From Thalassospira indica (GTDB lineage: Bacteria; Pseudomonadota; Alphaproteobacteria; Rhodospirillales; Thalassospiraceae): 64,000 nt of DNA. A program made the position numbers and the translations under genes. Shown here piece by piece: positions 47,152-55,784 of the stretch (within the stretch, counting starts at the first letter, position 1; each line of letters starts with the position of its first letter). The stretch is taken from positions 1,778,001-1,842,000 of the forward strand of contig NZ_CP031555.1 in assembly GCF_003403095.1 (NCBI RefSeq). The letters are read 5' to 3'. Below the pieces are notes generated by a model. That model saw nothing but the letters and a program-made list of their open reading frames with translations, did no database searches and was not told where the DNA came from.

Positions 47152-47811
47152 ATGAATTTCTCTCTTTTCCTGACAGAACTGTGGAACGCCCGTCTAAGTC
47201 TGCTTTCCGGGTTGGGCGATACGATCCTGATTTCTGCGGCATCTGTGGTTATGGGTTCAGTCCTTGGCGTCTTTATCGGTCTTGCAATGACCTATGGGGC
47301 GAAGTGGCTGCGCTTTATCGTGCGGTTATATATCGACTTCCTGCGCGGAACCCCGGTCTTTGTCCTGATCTTGGCCTGTTTCTATATCCTGTCGGTTGTA
47401 GGTCTTGATCTGACAGCGTTTCAGGCCGGTGTTTTGGCACTGACGCTATTTTGTTCGTCGCATGTCGGCGAGATCGTCCGTGGTGCCTTGATCGCTATTC
47501 CGGCGGGCCAGACCGAAGCCGCCAAATCGGTCGGCCTGACATTCGGGCAAACCTTTGTTTACGTGCTGCTGCCCCAGGCCTTACGACAGATATTGCCAAC
47601 CTGGGTCAATACCGCGACCGAGATCGTCAAGGCATCAACGCTTCTGTCGATCATTGGTGTGGTGGAGCTTCTGCTGGCCACCCAGCAGGTCATCTCGCGC
47701 ACATACCTCAGCCTCGAGTTCTATCTCTTTGCGGGCTTTGTCTATTTCCTTTTGAACTTCGTGATCGAGCAGGCTGGTCGTGCCGTCGAACGCCGCATTT
47801 CGATCCCATAA
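47152..47811 (+). CDS. Polar amino-acid ABC transporter permease, second subunit
   Basis: A 219-residue HisMQ-type permease. Conserved [10 protein letters not shown] and the EAA loop [18 protein letters not shown] are present. It lies 11 nt after the first permease gene. Confidence 0.92.
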   Translation: MNFSLFLTELWNARLSLLSGLGDTILISAASVVMGSVLGVFIGLAMTYGAKWLRFIVRLYIDFLRGTPVFVLILACFYILSVVGLDLTAFQAGVLALTLFCSSHVGEIVRGALIAIPAGQTEAAKSVGLTFGQTFVYVLLPQALRQILPTWVNTATEIVKASTLLSIIGVVELLLATQQVISRTYLSLEFYLFAGFVYFLLNFVIEQAGRAVERRISIP

Positions 47812-47821
47812 AGAGGCAATC

Positions 47822-48586
47822 ATGTCCCCAATTTTGACTATTTCCGGCCTTCACAAAAGCTTTGGCAAGGTCGAAGTGCTTAAGGGCATTGACCTGACCA
47901 TGCAGCAGGGCGATGTGGTGTCGCTGATCGGATCTTCCGGTTCGGGCAAGACCACGCTTCTGCGCTGTGTGAACCTTCTGGAAGATTTTGAGCAGGGCTC
48001 GATCGAACTGGCAGGTCAGTCCATCGGTTACAAACAGGACGGCGGCCAACGTCGCCGCCTGTCAGAACGTGAAATTGCCCGTCAGCGCGCCATGACCGGC
48101 ATGGCATTTCAGCAGTTCAACCTTTTCCCGCATATGACGGCCATTCGCAACGTCATGCTTGGTCTGATCAAGACCAAGAAGATGGCCAAGGACGACGCAC
48201 GCGCGATTGCCGAAAAATGGCTCGATCGTGTAGGGATGGGGCAGCGTCGCGATCACTATCCGGGGCAGCTTTCCGGTGGTCAGCAACAGCGCGTGGCAAT
48301 TGCACGTGCCATCGCGATGAACCCGCAAATCATGCTGTTTGACGAAGTGACCTCCGCACTTGATCCCGAACTGGTGTCCGAAGTGCTGGCCGTGGTCCGT
48401 GATCTGGCGACTGAGGGTATGACCATGTTGCTCGTGACGCACGAAATGCGGTTTGCGCGCGATGTGTCAACCAAGGTCGTTTTCATGCATCAGGGGCGTA
48501 TTCACGAAGAAGGTTCCCCTGAGGAAATTTTCGGTGCGCCGAAAACCGAACGTTTGCAGGGTTTCCTTGCAAATTCTGAATTTTAA
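47822..48586 (+). CDS. Amino-acid ABC transporter ATP-binding protein
   Basis: A 254-residue ATPase with Walker [11 protein letters not shown]-loop [11 protein letters not shown], signature [14 protein letters not shown], Walker [13 protein letters not shown] and a switch His in LVTHE. It powers the two permeases. It is 10 nt from the preceding gene. Confidence 0.95.
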   Translation: MSPILTISGLHKSFGKVEVLKGIDLTMQQGDVVSLIGSSGSGKTTLLRCVNLLEDFEQGSIELAGQSIGYKQDGGQRRRLSEREIARQRAMTGMAFQQFNLFPHMTAIRNVMLGLIKTKKMAKDDARAIAEKWLDRVGMGQRRDHYPGQLSGGQQQRVAIARAIAMNPQIMLFDEVTSALDPELVSEVLAVVRDLATEGMTMLLVTHEMRFARDVSTKVVFMHQGRIHEEGSPEEIFGAPKTERLQGFLANSEF

Positions 48587-48604
48587 GAAGCAGGAGATAT
48601 TTTT

Positions 48605-48991
48605 ATGAGCATTACAAGACACGGCGTTGGCGAAGGTAAAGGCAACGGTCAGAAGGCACTGCCTTTTGCCAAGGCCACCGAAGCCGATGGTTGGCTTTAT
48701 GTGTCCGGACAAACCCCGATGCGTGATGGCGAAGTTGTCGGCAACGGCATCGTCGAACAGTCTCGTATCGCGATTGAGAACATGCTCAAAATCGTTGAAG
48801 ATGCCGGTTACACCGCAGCTGACATCATGCGTATTGGTGTCTGGCTTGATGACGCGCGTGATTTCTGGTCCTTCAATGGCGTGTTCGAGGAATATTTCAG
48901 CGAAAATCCCCCGGCACGTGCCTGTGTTCAGTCATCAATGGTTGTTGACTGCAAAGTAGAGGTCGACTGCATTGCCTTTCGTAAGGCATAA
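48605..48991 (+). CDS. RidA-family enamine/imine deaminase
   Basis: A 128-residue YjgF/YER057c/UK114 protein. Conserved GWLYVSGQTPMRDGE, the RIAIENMLKIVEDAG helix and C-terminal PPARACVQSSMV with the catalytic Arg are present. RidA proteins hydrolyse reactive imines released by PLP enzymes, which fits the linked D-threonine aldolase-like enzyme. Same operon as the ABC transporter. Confidence 0.9.
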   Translation: MSITRHGVGEGKGNGQKALPFAKATEADGWLYVSGQTPMRDGEVVGNGIVEQSRIAIENMLKIVEDAGYTAADIMRIGVWLDDARDFWSFNGVFEEYFSENPPARACVQSSMVVDCKVEVDCIAFRKA

Positions 48992-49032
48992 CAGTCTGCA
49001 ACTATTGCGGTAAGACGTTAAGCGAGGGGTTT

Positions 49033-49791
49033 ATGACAGAACAGCAGATACGAAAGCGTGCGCGCGGCATTGACCGTGCGTTCGATATTCTTGATCATCT
49101 GCGTAATGTCAGAACCTCTCAGCGTCCTGCCGAAATCGCCCAGGCTTTGGGCGCGCCGACCTCGACGGTTTATGACTTGATCGGCACGCTGATCGATCAC
49201 GGCATGCTTGAAGTTACCGATGCCAATGGCTCGGTCTTTTTGGGGCGTCGGGTTTATTTCCTTGGGCTTGCCTATCGGGACTATTTCGACCTGACCCGGC
49301 AGGCGGCTGGGGTGCTTGATGAAATCACCGCAAGCACCAAGGAAACCTCCCAGTTTTGTATGCTTGATGGCAACAAGTATACCGTTGCCCTGCAACGCGA
49401 AGGCAGCCGCCCATTTCGTATTTCTGCCGATGTCGGGGAACGGACTGCTATTCCATGGACGGCGTCTGGCCGGCTTTTGCTGGGGCACCTGAGTGATCAG
49501 GAAATCCGCGATCTGATCCCGGCTGAGGACTTTATCCTGCCCGACGGGCGTCAAATGGATATTGCTGCCTATATCGCCGAAATCCGTCGCGCGCATGATG
49601 AACGCTTTTTCTCGTTCGACAGCATTGTGGATACCTTCACCCATTGCTTCGCCGCACCGGTCTATAATCAAAGCGGTATCTGTTCTGCCACGCTGTGTAT
49701 CGTCGCCCCCAAGGACGACGCACGTAAAAACTATGATCTCTATAAAACCGTGCTTCAGACAGCGGGCGACAAGCTTTCCAAAACCGTCTGA
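49033..49791 (+). CDS. IclR-family transcriptional regulator
   Basis: A 252-residue protein with an N-terminal winged HTH (PAEIAQALGAPTSTVYDLI) and a C-terminal IclR effector domain (DVGERTAIPWTASGRLLLGHL, then CFAAPVYNQSG). It closes the transport operon and probably controls both divergent operons through the palindrome at 45535. The effector is unknown. Confidence 0.9.
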   Translation: MTEQQIRKRARGIDRAFDILDHLRNVRTSQRPAEIAQALGAPTSTVYDLIGTLIDHGMLEVTDANGSVFLGRRVYFLGLAYRDYFDLTRQAAGVLDEITASTKETSQFCMLDGNKYTVALQREGSRPFRISADVGERTAIPWTASGRLLLGHLSDQEIRDLIPAEDFILPDGRQMDIAAYIAEIRRAHDERFFSFDSIVDTFTHCFAAPVYNQSGICSATLCIVAPKDDARKNYDLYKTVLQTAGDKLSKTV

Positions 49792-49821
49792 ACCCACACG
49801 GCATCAGTTATAGAAACACAT

Positions 49822-49849
49822 CACCCGGATCAATCGTCCGGGTGTTTTT
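49822..49849 (+). terminator. Terminator after the IclR gene
   Basis: An 8-bp stem CACCCGGA / TCCGGGTG followed by TTTTTG, 30 nt after the stop. Confidence 0.88.
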
Positions 49850-49881
49850 GTTTTGTGCGTTGGTGTTCTGAAGAGTTGTGC

Positions 49882-50031
49882 CAGAAAAGAGAAAGCGGCG
49901 GTTATCGTTTCCCGCATCGATAACCACCGCTTTTCCACCTTGAGAGGCCTATGGGGAGAGAGGACCCATAGGTCTGAGAGACAAGCCGCTTGGGGACAAG
50001 TGCGAATGGGTTGCATTCGCGGGCTGTGTCG
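49882..50031 (-). ncRNA. Candidate Fur-controlled small RNA
   Basis: About 150 nt on the minus strand with no reading frame of note. It has a sigma-70-like promoter (TTGCGT at 50061-50066, 17 nt, TATAAC at 50038-50043) and a Fur-box-like palindrome abutting the -35. Inside are two perfect hairpins: GCGAATG/CATTCGC with a 5-nt loop, and CCTATGGG/CCCATAGG whose loop is C/U-rich (TCCTCTCTC), complementary to Shine-Dalgarno sequences. The 3' end is a long stem (49892-49907 with 49918-49933) followed by TTTCTCTTTTC, an intrinsic terminator. The layout matches iron-responsive sRNAs of other bacteria. The start point is estimated. Confidence 0.62.
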
Positions 50032-50062
50032 AGACCCGTTATAGGTAAGAAAAAACACCGAC

Positions 50063-50087
50063 GCAAGTGAAAATCGTTCTCATTTGC
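50063..50087. promoter_or_regulatory. Fur-box-like palindrome at the sRNA promoter
   Basis: The core TGAAAATCGTTCTCA (50068-50082) lies within a longer imperfect inverted repeat GCAAGTGA..CATTTGC, with 9 of 11 arm positions matching. It abuts the -35 box of the minus-strand promoter. Confidence 0.6.
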
Positions 50088-50195
50088 GAAAAACTTTTGG
50101 TTGATGCCTTTCTGATATAAATATCCCGACAAAAACAGTTGGTTAAGCGCGGTGTTTATGCCCGGATTTCCGCGATTTTCAGATGCTGGGAATAG

Positions 50196-50224
50196 AAAAA
50201 CCCGCAGGGTTTGTGCGGGTTTTG
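50196..50224 (-). terminator. Terminator of the imelysin operon
   Basis: Stem AAACCCGCA / TGCGGGTTT, then TTTTCT on the minus strand, 23 nt after the DUF1513 gene stop. Confidence 0.88.
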
Positions 50225-50246
50225 AATGGTTTTATCGTTGGGTTTT

Positions 50247-51386
50247 TTAGGCAATCATCCGGCGTAAATGATTGTCCCAATGCTGCGATTTCAAAGAATC
50301 GTCGGGCAGTTCCATACGTTTGCGGCGAATCGCATCCATTCGCCAGCCATTGCCAAGGCCGCTGGTACCAACAAACTCACCGGCGCGATCCGTCGCGGCA
50401 AGGCCGCAGCCATCAGGGGCGGCGATATGAGTCAGGAAGTCATTGGTTTGCGCATCCCAGAAGGTCACAAGCCCGCCGCGCGGACAGGAAATACCAAATA
50501 CCTGACCCGATGCATCAAATCGCACCGACCCGCAATATTGCCGCATACGGTATTGGACCGTGTCGGGGGCCTCAATCGGGCGGATGTCTGATCCCGGTTG
50601 CCAGATACCGACAAGCGGCACCTGATCGGTCAAATCGCCCTGATACTGGAAACCTGCGGCAATCGTGCCATTCGATGCCACATCAAGATGGCGGATCGAA
50701 AGTTTGTGCCAGTCATGTTTAAGCGCCGCCTGATGAACAAGCTTGCCAGTCCGGCGATCAATGATTGACAGGTTGGGTTGCATCGAGCTGATATTAAGTG
50801 GTGTGCGCCCGTCCTGATCGGGATGGGTGTGCAATCCGCCATTGGCAATCACCAGATGGTCGCCACCCGGCATCAGATGCAGTTCATGTGGGCCGGTGCC
50901 AAAGCTGTCAAACTCCGCCACCCGGCGATAGCCATCCTCGGCATCCCAGACCGAAACCACACCGCGGGCGTGATCAAAGTCGTTCTCGGTGATGTAAAGA
51001 TATCGGCCATCATTGGAATAGATCGCATGGCCATAAAACCGGCGGTCTTCCGGGCAATGCAGTTTGGCGCGCACATCCCCCGTATGGCGATCCAGGATCA
51101 GGCCATAAAGCCCCGGACGGCGTTCCACCGCGGCCACATCAACATGGTTGGGGCGAAGACCGATGTCGTGACCACGGCCGGGCAGGGGTTGTTCAAACAG
51201 GATCTTGCCCGACGCATTGAACGCGCTGACATAATAATCGCCATTATCCCCGGCACTGGCCGAGATATAAACCGCGCGGTCTTCGGGATTTGGGGTGGTT
51301 GCCGCACGGGCAAGGCCCACCGGCAACAGGGTGAAAGCCCCGCCAACACCCATAAGCTTCAGGAAGCTGCGACGTTGATATGCCAT
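50247..51386 (-). CDS. DUF1513 Tat-exported beta-propeller-like protein
   Basis: A 379-residue protein with a twin-arginine signal (QRRSFLKLMGVGGAFTLLP). The mature part has repeated blade-like segments (AVYISASAGDNGDYYVSAF, GRYLYITENDFDHARGVVSV) consistent with a beta propeller. It is the last gene of an imelysin/DUF1111 operon found widely in proteobacteria and linked to iron uptake. The specific function is not established. Confidence 0.85.
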   Translation of the reverse strand: MAYQRRSFLKLMGVGGAFTLLPVGLARAATTPNPEDRAVYISASAGDNGDYYVSAFNASGKILFEQPLPGRGHDIGLRPNHVDVAAVERRPGLYGLILDRHTGDVRAKLHCPEDRRFYGHAIYSNDGRYLYITENDFDHARGVVSVWDAEDGYRRVAEFDSFGTGPHELHLMPGGDHLVIANGGLHTHPDQDGRTPLNISSMQPNLSIIDRRTGKLVHQAALKHDWHKLSIRHLDVASNGTIAAGFQYQGDLTDQVPLVGIWQPGSDIRPIEAPDTVQYRMRQYCGSVRFDASGQVFGISCPRGGLVTFWDAQTNDFLTHIAAPDGCGLAATDRAGEFVGTSGLGNGWRMDAIRRKRMELPDDSLKSQHWDNHLRRMIA

Positions 51387-51410
51387 CTTTGATCTCCTGC
51401 CGTCTGGGCC

Positions 51411-52538
51411 CTAGTCACCATCAAGCGCGTTAAAGCCGCCACCAAGTTGGGTATTGCCGCCGACATCGTTTTCAACAAGCGTGATCAGGAAATCAATCTG
51501 CCCCTTAAGGTCTGTCAGCACGGCATAACCATCGGGCTGTTCCAGCACCTCGGCAACAGAGGGCGGCAGCCCTGCCACTGTGTCGCCAACAGTCTGCCAG
51601 TTAAGCTTGAACGACCGATCCAGCAGGCTGTTGTCAATCAACGTGGCCAGGCCCTTGCCTTCTTCGCCAACATCCCCCCACGTGCCGTCATAGATGGCAA
51701 ACAGTCCAATAAGGTTATGTTCGATATTACGAAGGGATCGTTCCGAGATCGGGCTTTCCGCACGGCCTGCACTGGCGTCCTCGGCCCCATCGCCAAGCGG
51801 ACGGGCGAGCTTCTGGCTTGAGATGATCAAAAGCCCTTCATGCAGGGCACGATACAGATCGGTCGCGGCAAACTTGGCAGTGGGATAATCCATGCTGTCC
51901 GGTCCGGCATTTTCCATTGCCGTGGCAAATTCCGGCCAATCGGCCTGCAATTCGCCCGAAAGCGTAACAAGGTTGGTGGCAATTGCCGTGCCGTACTGGC
52001 ACAGGAACACGCCATCTTCATTGGCCGCAATCATCTGATCACCGTGATCATCGGCAAACAGGACTTCTTCGAGTGCCGGGAAACCCTGAAGTGCTGCACT
52101 GGCGCCAGAAAGCTTTTCGGGATCGGTATAGGCGGCCGGTTTGTCAAACATCAGTTTGCGGAACTGACGTGCGGCCGTGCCATGTTTGTCCGGCCAGTAT
52201 TCGATATGCTGATCACGGCCATTGGCAACCAGCGGCCCCATGCGCCAGGGCTGGATTTCCTGCCAGATATCCATCGCTTTGTGAAAGGCCGCTTGGGTGT
52301 CTTCAAGTCCGCCCTTATCGGGATCTGAACAGAAATCCTTGAACTCGCTGGTCAGATTTTCCGTCGCCGCGTGGAAGTCATCAAGCTTCGGCGGCATTAC
52401 GGTGCCCAGCAAGTGCGCCAGAACCGGCTGATAGTTTTCATCGGGAATATCGGCACGGGCATCGGGGCTGGTCACACCAACAGCAAGAACGGTGGTGGTC
52501 GAAAGCAACAAGGTGCGCCAGCTCGGTTTGCAGAACAT
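51411..52538 (-). CDS. Imelysin-family periplasmic protein (second copy)
   Basis: A 375-residue protein with a signal peptide (LLLSTTTVLAVGVTSPDARA) and an imelysin/peptidase M75 helical domain. The family motif region appears as FPALEEVLFAD. Imelysins are IrpA/EfeO-like proteins tied to iron handling, without demonstrated protease activity. The start MFCKPSW is chosen to expose the signal peptide. An extended frame would add three PN.I repeats encoded by a 12-nt tandem repeat. Confidence 0.85.
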   Translation of the reverse strand: MFCKPSWRTLLLSTTTVLAVGVTSPDARADIPDENYQPVLAHLLGTVMPPKLDDFHAATENLTSEFKDFCSDPDKGGLEDTQAAFHKAMDIWQEIQPWRMGPLVANGRDQHIEYWPDKHGTAARQFRKLMFDKPAAYTDPEKLSGASAALQGFPALEEVLFADDHGDQMIAANEDGVFLCQYGTAIATNLVTLSGELQADWPEFATAMENAGPDSMDYPTAKFAATDLYRALHEGLLIISSQKLARPLGDGAEDASAGRAESPISERSLRNIEHNLIGLFAIYDGTWGDVGEEGKGLATLIDNSLLDRSFKLNWQTVGDTVAGLPPSVAEVLEQPDGYAVLTDLKGQIDFLITLVENDVGGNTQLGGGFNALDGD

Positions 52539-52563
52539 ATGACTTATTCCGATATTCACGTGA

Positions 52564-52599
52564 TTTGGTATCTGGTTTGGTATCCGGTTTGGCATTCGG
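52564..52599. repeat. Three 12-nt tandem repeats upstream of the second imelysin gene
   Basis: Units TTTGGTATCTGG, TTTGGTATCCGG and TTTGGCATTCGG lie in the 80-nt gap between the DUF1111 and imelysin genes. If translated from an upstream start they would encode a PNxI repeat. Confidence 0.7.
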
Positions 52600-52618
52600 T
52601 CTTGCGACATATACCGCG

Positions 52619-54082
52619 TCACAATGACTTTAGAAATGCCAACAATTGACTGCGCTCCGATGGTGGCAGCTTTGTGACTGCCTCGCGGGCGCGCGCAGCC
52701 TCGCCCCCATGCCACAGGATCGCTTCAAGAATGGTTCTCGCCCGTCCGTCATGCAGGAAGCGGGCACGTGGATCAATCTCTTGCGCGCGGCCAATCCCCC
52801 AAAGCGGTGGCGTGCGCCATTCACTGCCCGATGCCTGCGCCTCCGGCCGATGATCGGCAAGGCCGTCGCCCATGTCGTGTAACAACAGGTCCGTGTAAGG
52901 CCAGATCACCTGCCCGGATTGTTCGGGCATGTCAGCACGTTCGGGCAATTCATAGCGCGGCGTGTGGCAGGATGCGCAACCAATCGCCTCAAAGATCGCT
53001 TCGCCCGCGACGACGTCCGCATTATTGGCGTTGGCGCGCGCAGGCAGGGCGATGTTGCGCGCGTAATGAAGTACCAGATCGGTCATTACGGAATGGACTT
53101 CCAGCCCATCGAATTCTTCGTCATTGCCATCGGGCGCATTGATACAGTCCGTTTGCGCAGCCGTGCAATCACCGCTGGCATTTGGATACAGCGGAGTGGA
53201 AAGGCCGATATCAAACTGGAACGCATTCTGGTTTTGCTGATCAAGGGTCGGCATCCCCGCCTTCCAGCCAAACCGGCCAATCGCCATCTTGGAATTGGCA
53301 ATGTCCCAAACCTGATTAAGCCGCCCGGAAATGCCGTCGCCATCTTTATCCTGCGGATCGCTGGTCGCGATCAGGGTGCTGTCAGGAATGGCTTCCAGCA
53401 GCCCAAGTCCAATCATCGGCGGGGCAAGGCGCGGGGACACCATAATGTCTGGATGCAGCGGCCCATAGGCCAGATCGGTCATTTCATATTTTGGGTTGCG
53501 CAAGGTAACCGTCTCACCGCCGGCCAAAGGAACATTGGTTGTTGTATAGGTCACCTTGACCCTTCCCTCTGCCTGAATGCCGGGGATCGAGAAATCCTGA
53601 AACTGGCCGCCATAAACCGGGTCGGGGATGGTGGCCAGTTTACCATCCAGATGATCGCGGAGTTGCTCGGCGGTCTGTGGCGGGATGGACAGGCGCAACA
53701 ACATTGATGTTGCCCCGGCTTCACTATCATTTTCGTCGACCGGATGACCGCGGCCATTGCGGATATGGCATCCGCTGCACGCGCGTGAATTAAACAGTGG
53801 TCCCAATCCGTCTGCTGCCTTGGTACGGGTTGGGGCGGTGACCCATAATCTTTGAAAAAGAGCTTCCCCCAGCTTGAAATCAAGCCGCTTTTCAAAGCTC
53901 ATGTTGGCTGATTGGTGCACGAAGGCATTGCGGCCCTTTGCCCCGGTCCAGCTTGTTTCACCGCCGGGCATCGCCGGGTCACCGATGGTCTGTGCATTAA
54001 CGGCGATTGGCGCAATAGCAAGACCAATGGATGCCAGCCAGAACGGGAATGAAAACAGGGGCGTGCGTGCGGGACGGTTCAT
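52619..54082 (-). CDS. DUF1111 di-heme cytochrome c-like thiol oxidoreductase
   Basis: A 487-residue exported protein (signal WLASIGLAIAPIAVNAQ). Two c-type heme motifs are visible: CSGCH near residue 101 and CASCH near residue 371. The C-terminal WRTPPLWGIG and FLHDGRARTILEAILWHGGEA are conserved in DUF1111 proteins, which resemble MauG/di-heme peroxidases. It probably provides redox chemistry on iron in the periplasm. It lies between two imelysin genes. Confidence 0.9.
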   Translation of the reverse strand: MNRPARTPLFSFPFWLASIGLAIAPIAVNAQTIGDPAMPGGETSWTGAKGRNAFVHQSANMSFEKRLDFKLGEALFQRLWVTAPTRTKAADGLGPLFNSRACSGCHIRNGRGHPVDENDSEAGATSMLLRLSIPPQTAEQLRDHLDGKLATIPDPVYGGQFQDFSIPGIQAEGRVKVTYTTTNVPLAGGETVTLRNPKYEMTDLAYGPLHPDIMVSPRLAPPMIGLGLLEAIPDSTLIATSDPQDKDGDGISGRLNQVWDIANSKMAIGRFGWKAGMPTLDQQNQNAFQFDIGLSTPLYPNASGDCTAAQTDCINAPDGNDEEFDGLEVHSVMTDLVLHYARNIALPARANANNADVVAGEAIFEAIGCASCHTPRYELPERADMPEQSGQVIWPYTDLLLHDMGDGLADHRPEAQASGSEWRTPPLWGIGRAQEIDPRARFLHDGRARTILEAILWHGGEAARAREAVTKLPPSERSQLLAFLKSL

Positions 54083-54109
54083 GGAAGTCTTCTAATTCGA
54101 GGTCAAAGC

Positions 54110-54141
54110 AAAACGGCGGGAGACTTCATCCCCCGCCGTTC
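54110..54141 (-). terminator. Intra-operon hairpin after the first imelysin gene
   Basis: Stem AACGGCGGG / CCCGCCGTT followed on the minus strand by TTGCTTT. It could reduce expression of the downstream heme protein relative to the first imelysin. Confidence 0.6.
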
Positions 54142-54174
54142 ACAGTCAGTCAGGCAGGTGCCTGATGATCAGGA

Positions 54175-55443
54175 TTAGTTGACAGCAGCCGGATTGTCGA
54201 GGCTGTCAGAACCTTCGAACTCGATACCATCGATGCCAACTGCGGCAATGATCTGTTCGATCGATTTGGTCTGATCAACAAGTGCATCAACAAAGTTCTG
54301 AACGACGGCATTGCCATCTTCGTTGCCCATGGCGATCAGCTGATCAAAGGCTTCGCCGCCCTTCGCGCGGGTGACCATGACTTTACCGGCAACAACCGAT
54401 GCCGCCAGCTTGGCACGCAGTTCGGTATCCAGTGCCGCGTCATTGGCCGCAACCAGATCAGAAAGCGACGGGCCTTCAACGACCGAACCATCAACACGGG
54501 TGTAACGACCAAGGTAAACGTTCTGGATGCCCAGTGCGTCGTAGAAGTGGCTGTTGTGGGTGTTGTCCGAGAAGCAGTCATGCTCTTCTTCCGGATCATG
54601 CAGCAGCAGGCCAAGCTTGGTGCGCTCGCCGCCCAGTTCGCCATAAGAAAGCGAACCCATGCCGGTCACAATCGCGGTCAGGCCCGGCACGCCATCACCT
54701 TCAAGAACGGTTTCGCGTGCTTCGCCGCCTTGGGCCCACTGTGCGGTCATCCATTCAAGATCGGAAACCATCAGATCAACTGCCGCCTGAAGGTATTCAC
54801 CACGACGGTCGCAATTACCATTGGTGCAGGTATCACCCGATGCATAGTCGGTCCATTTACGTTCGCCAGCACCGGCATCCGTGCCATGCAGGTCCTGCCC
54901 CCAAAGAAGGAATTCAATCGCGTGGTAGCCGGTGGCAACGTTTGCTTCGACATCGTCGATTTCATGCAGGCTTTCAAGCAAAGCTGCATCAATGGTCGAT
55001 GCATCAATGGTTTCGCCCGAAATGGTCAGGGTCGGGTTGGCAATCACATTGGCGGTGTAAGCCGGGTTTTCTTCGCTTTCTTCGCCGTAAAGGCCGGTTT
55101 CGACATAGTCGATCAGACCTTCATCAAGCGGCCAGGCATTAACCTTGCCTTCCCAGTCATCAACAATCGCGTTGCCGAAACGATAAACTTCGGTCTGCTG
55201 ATAGGGTGCGCGCGACGCCAGCCATGCGGATTTCGCGGCATCAAAGGTCGAAGCCGACGGATTTGCAACCAGCTCATCAATCGCCGCCTGCAGTTCCTTG
55301 GCGGTGATCAGTGAATCTTCGTAACCGGCATGCGCGATATCGGCATAAGTGGTCAGCACGTCTTTGGCGGCCGGTGCGGCATAAGCCTGCGCGCCAAGGG
55401 TAGTGACCAGTGCGGCCGTACCCAGAATCTTTGCGATCTTCAT
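54175..55443 (-). CDS. Imelysin-family iron-regulated protein (IrpA-like)
   Basis: A 422-residue exported protein (signal LGTAALVTTLGAQAYAAPA). Family motifs include GYHAIEFLLWGQD, matching the GxHxxE imelysin motif, and SYGELGGERTKLGLLLHDPEEEHDCFSDNTH. It is the first gene of the operon behind a Fur-box promoter, so it is probably iron-repressed and periplasmic. Start ATG 55443 has GGGAA upstream. Confidence 0.92.
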   Translation of the reverse strand: MKIAKILGTAALVTTLGAQAYAAPAAKDVLTTYADIAHAGYEDSLITAKELQAAIDELVANPSASTFDAAKSAWLASRAPYQQTEVYRFGNAIVDDWEGKVNAWPLDEGLIDYVETGLYGEESEENPAYTANVIANPTLTISGETIDASTIDAALLESLHEIDDVEANVATGYHAIEFLLWGQDLHGTDAGAGERKWTDYASGDTCTNGNCDRRGEYLQAAVDLMVSDLEWMTAQWAQGGEARETVLEGDGVPGLTAIVTGMGSLSYGELGGERTKLGLLLHDPEEEHDCFSDNTHNSHFYDALGIQNVYLGRYTRVDGSVVEGPSLSDLVAANDAALDTELRAKLAASVVAGKVMVTRAKGGEAFDQLIAMGNEDGNAVVQNFVDALVDQTKSIEQIIAAVGIDGIEFEGSDSLDNPAAVN

Positions 55444-55542
55444 AGGAGTTCCCATCTATCCCTGAATGGTGAGCCAAGGGCAAAAGCCCCTTCGATCAAG
55501 GTGAAAATCCGTCACGCCCGAAAACTGAACGCGCACAGTAAC

Positions 55543-55558
55543 TGTGACCCTGATCACT
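55543..55558. promoter_or_regulatory. CRP/FNR-type box
   Basis: TGTGA-N6-TCACT, a near-consensus CRP half-site pair, downstream of the predicted imelysin transcription start and 227 nt before the cytochrome b561 ATG. Which gene it serves is unclear. Confidence 0.35.
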
Positions 55559-55571
55559 TTGCTTCCGCCAA

Positions 55572-55600
55572 TTGATACTGCTTGTGAGAATGATTTTCAA
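55572..55600 (-). promoter_or_regulatory. Fur-box promoter of the imelysin operon
   Basis: On the minus strand TTGAAA (55595-55600), 17 nt, TATCAA (55572-55577). The spacer and -35 hold TGAAAATCATTCTCA (55585-55599), close to the classical Fur core. Bound Fur would occlude RNA polymerase. Confidence 0.7.
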
Positions 55601-55784
55601 TTAAAGAATTGGCAATTCGCAAAGTTTTAGTTTTCGGTAATGTGATAACCGTTGGTTGCCCCAGCATCGCGGACAATTTTTAGTGGTATGGAAAATTGAT
55701 CTGTCTTTAAGTTTCTTGACGGAAAATGATCTGCGATTTTTTCCGCAATCCAAGAACCACCGTTCGCGCAAAGAGAGAGATCCG

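Noticed and set aside
49018..49797. 259-codon minus-strand frame opposite the IclR gene
   Set aside because: The plus strand encodes a complete IclR protein; the mirror frame has no family features.
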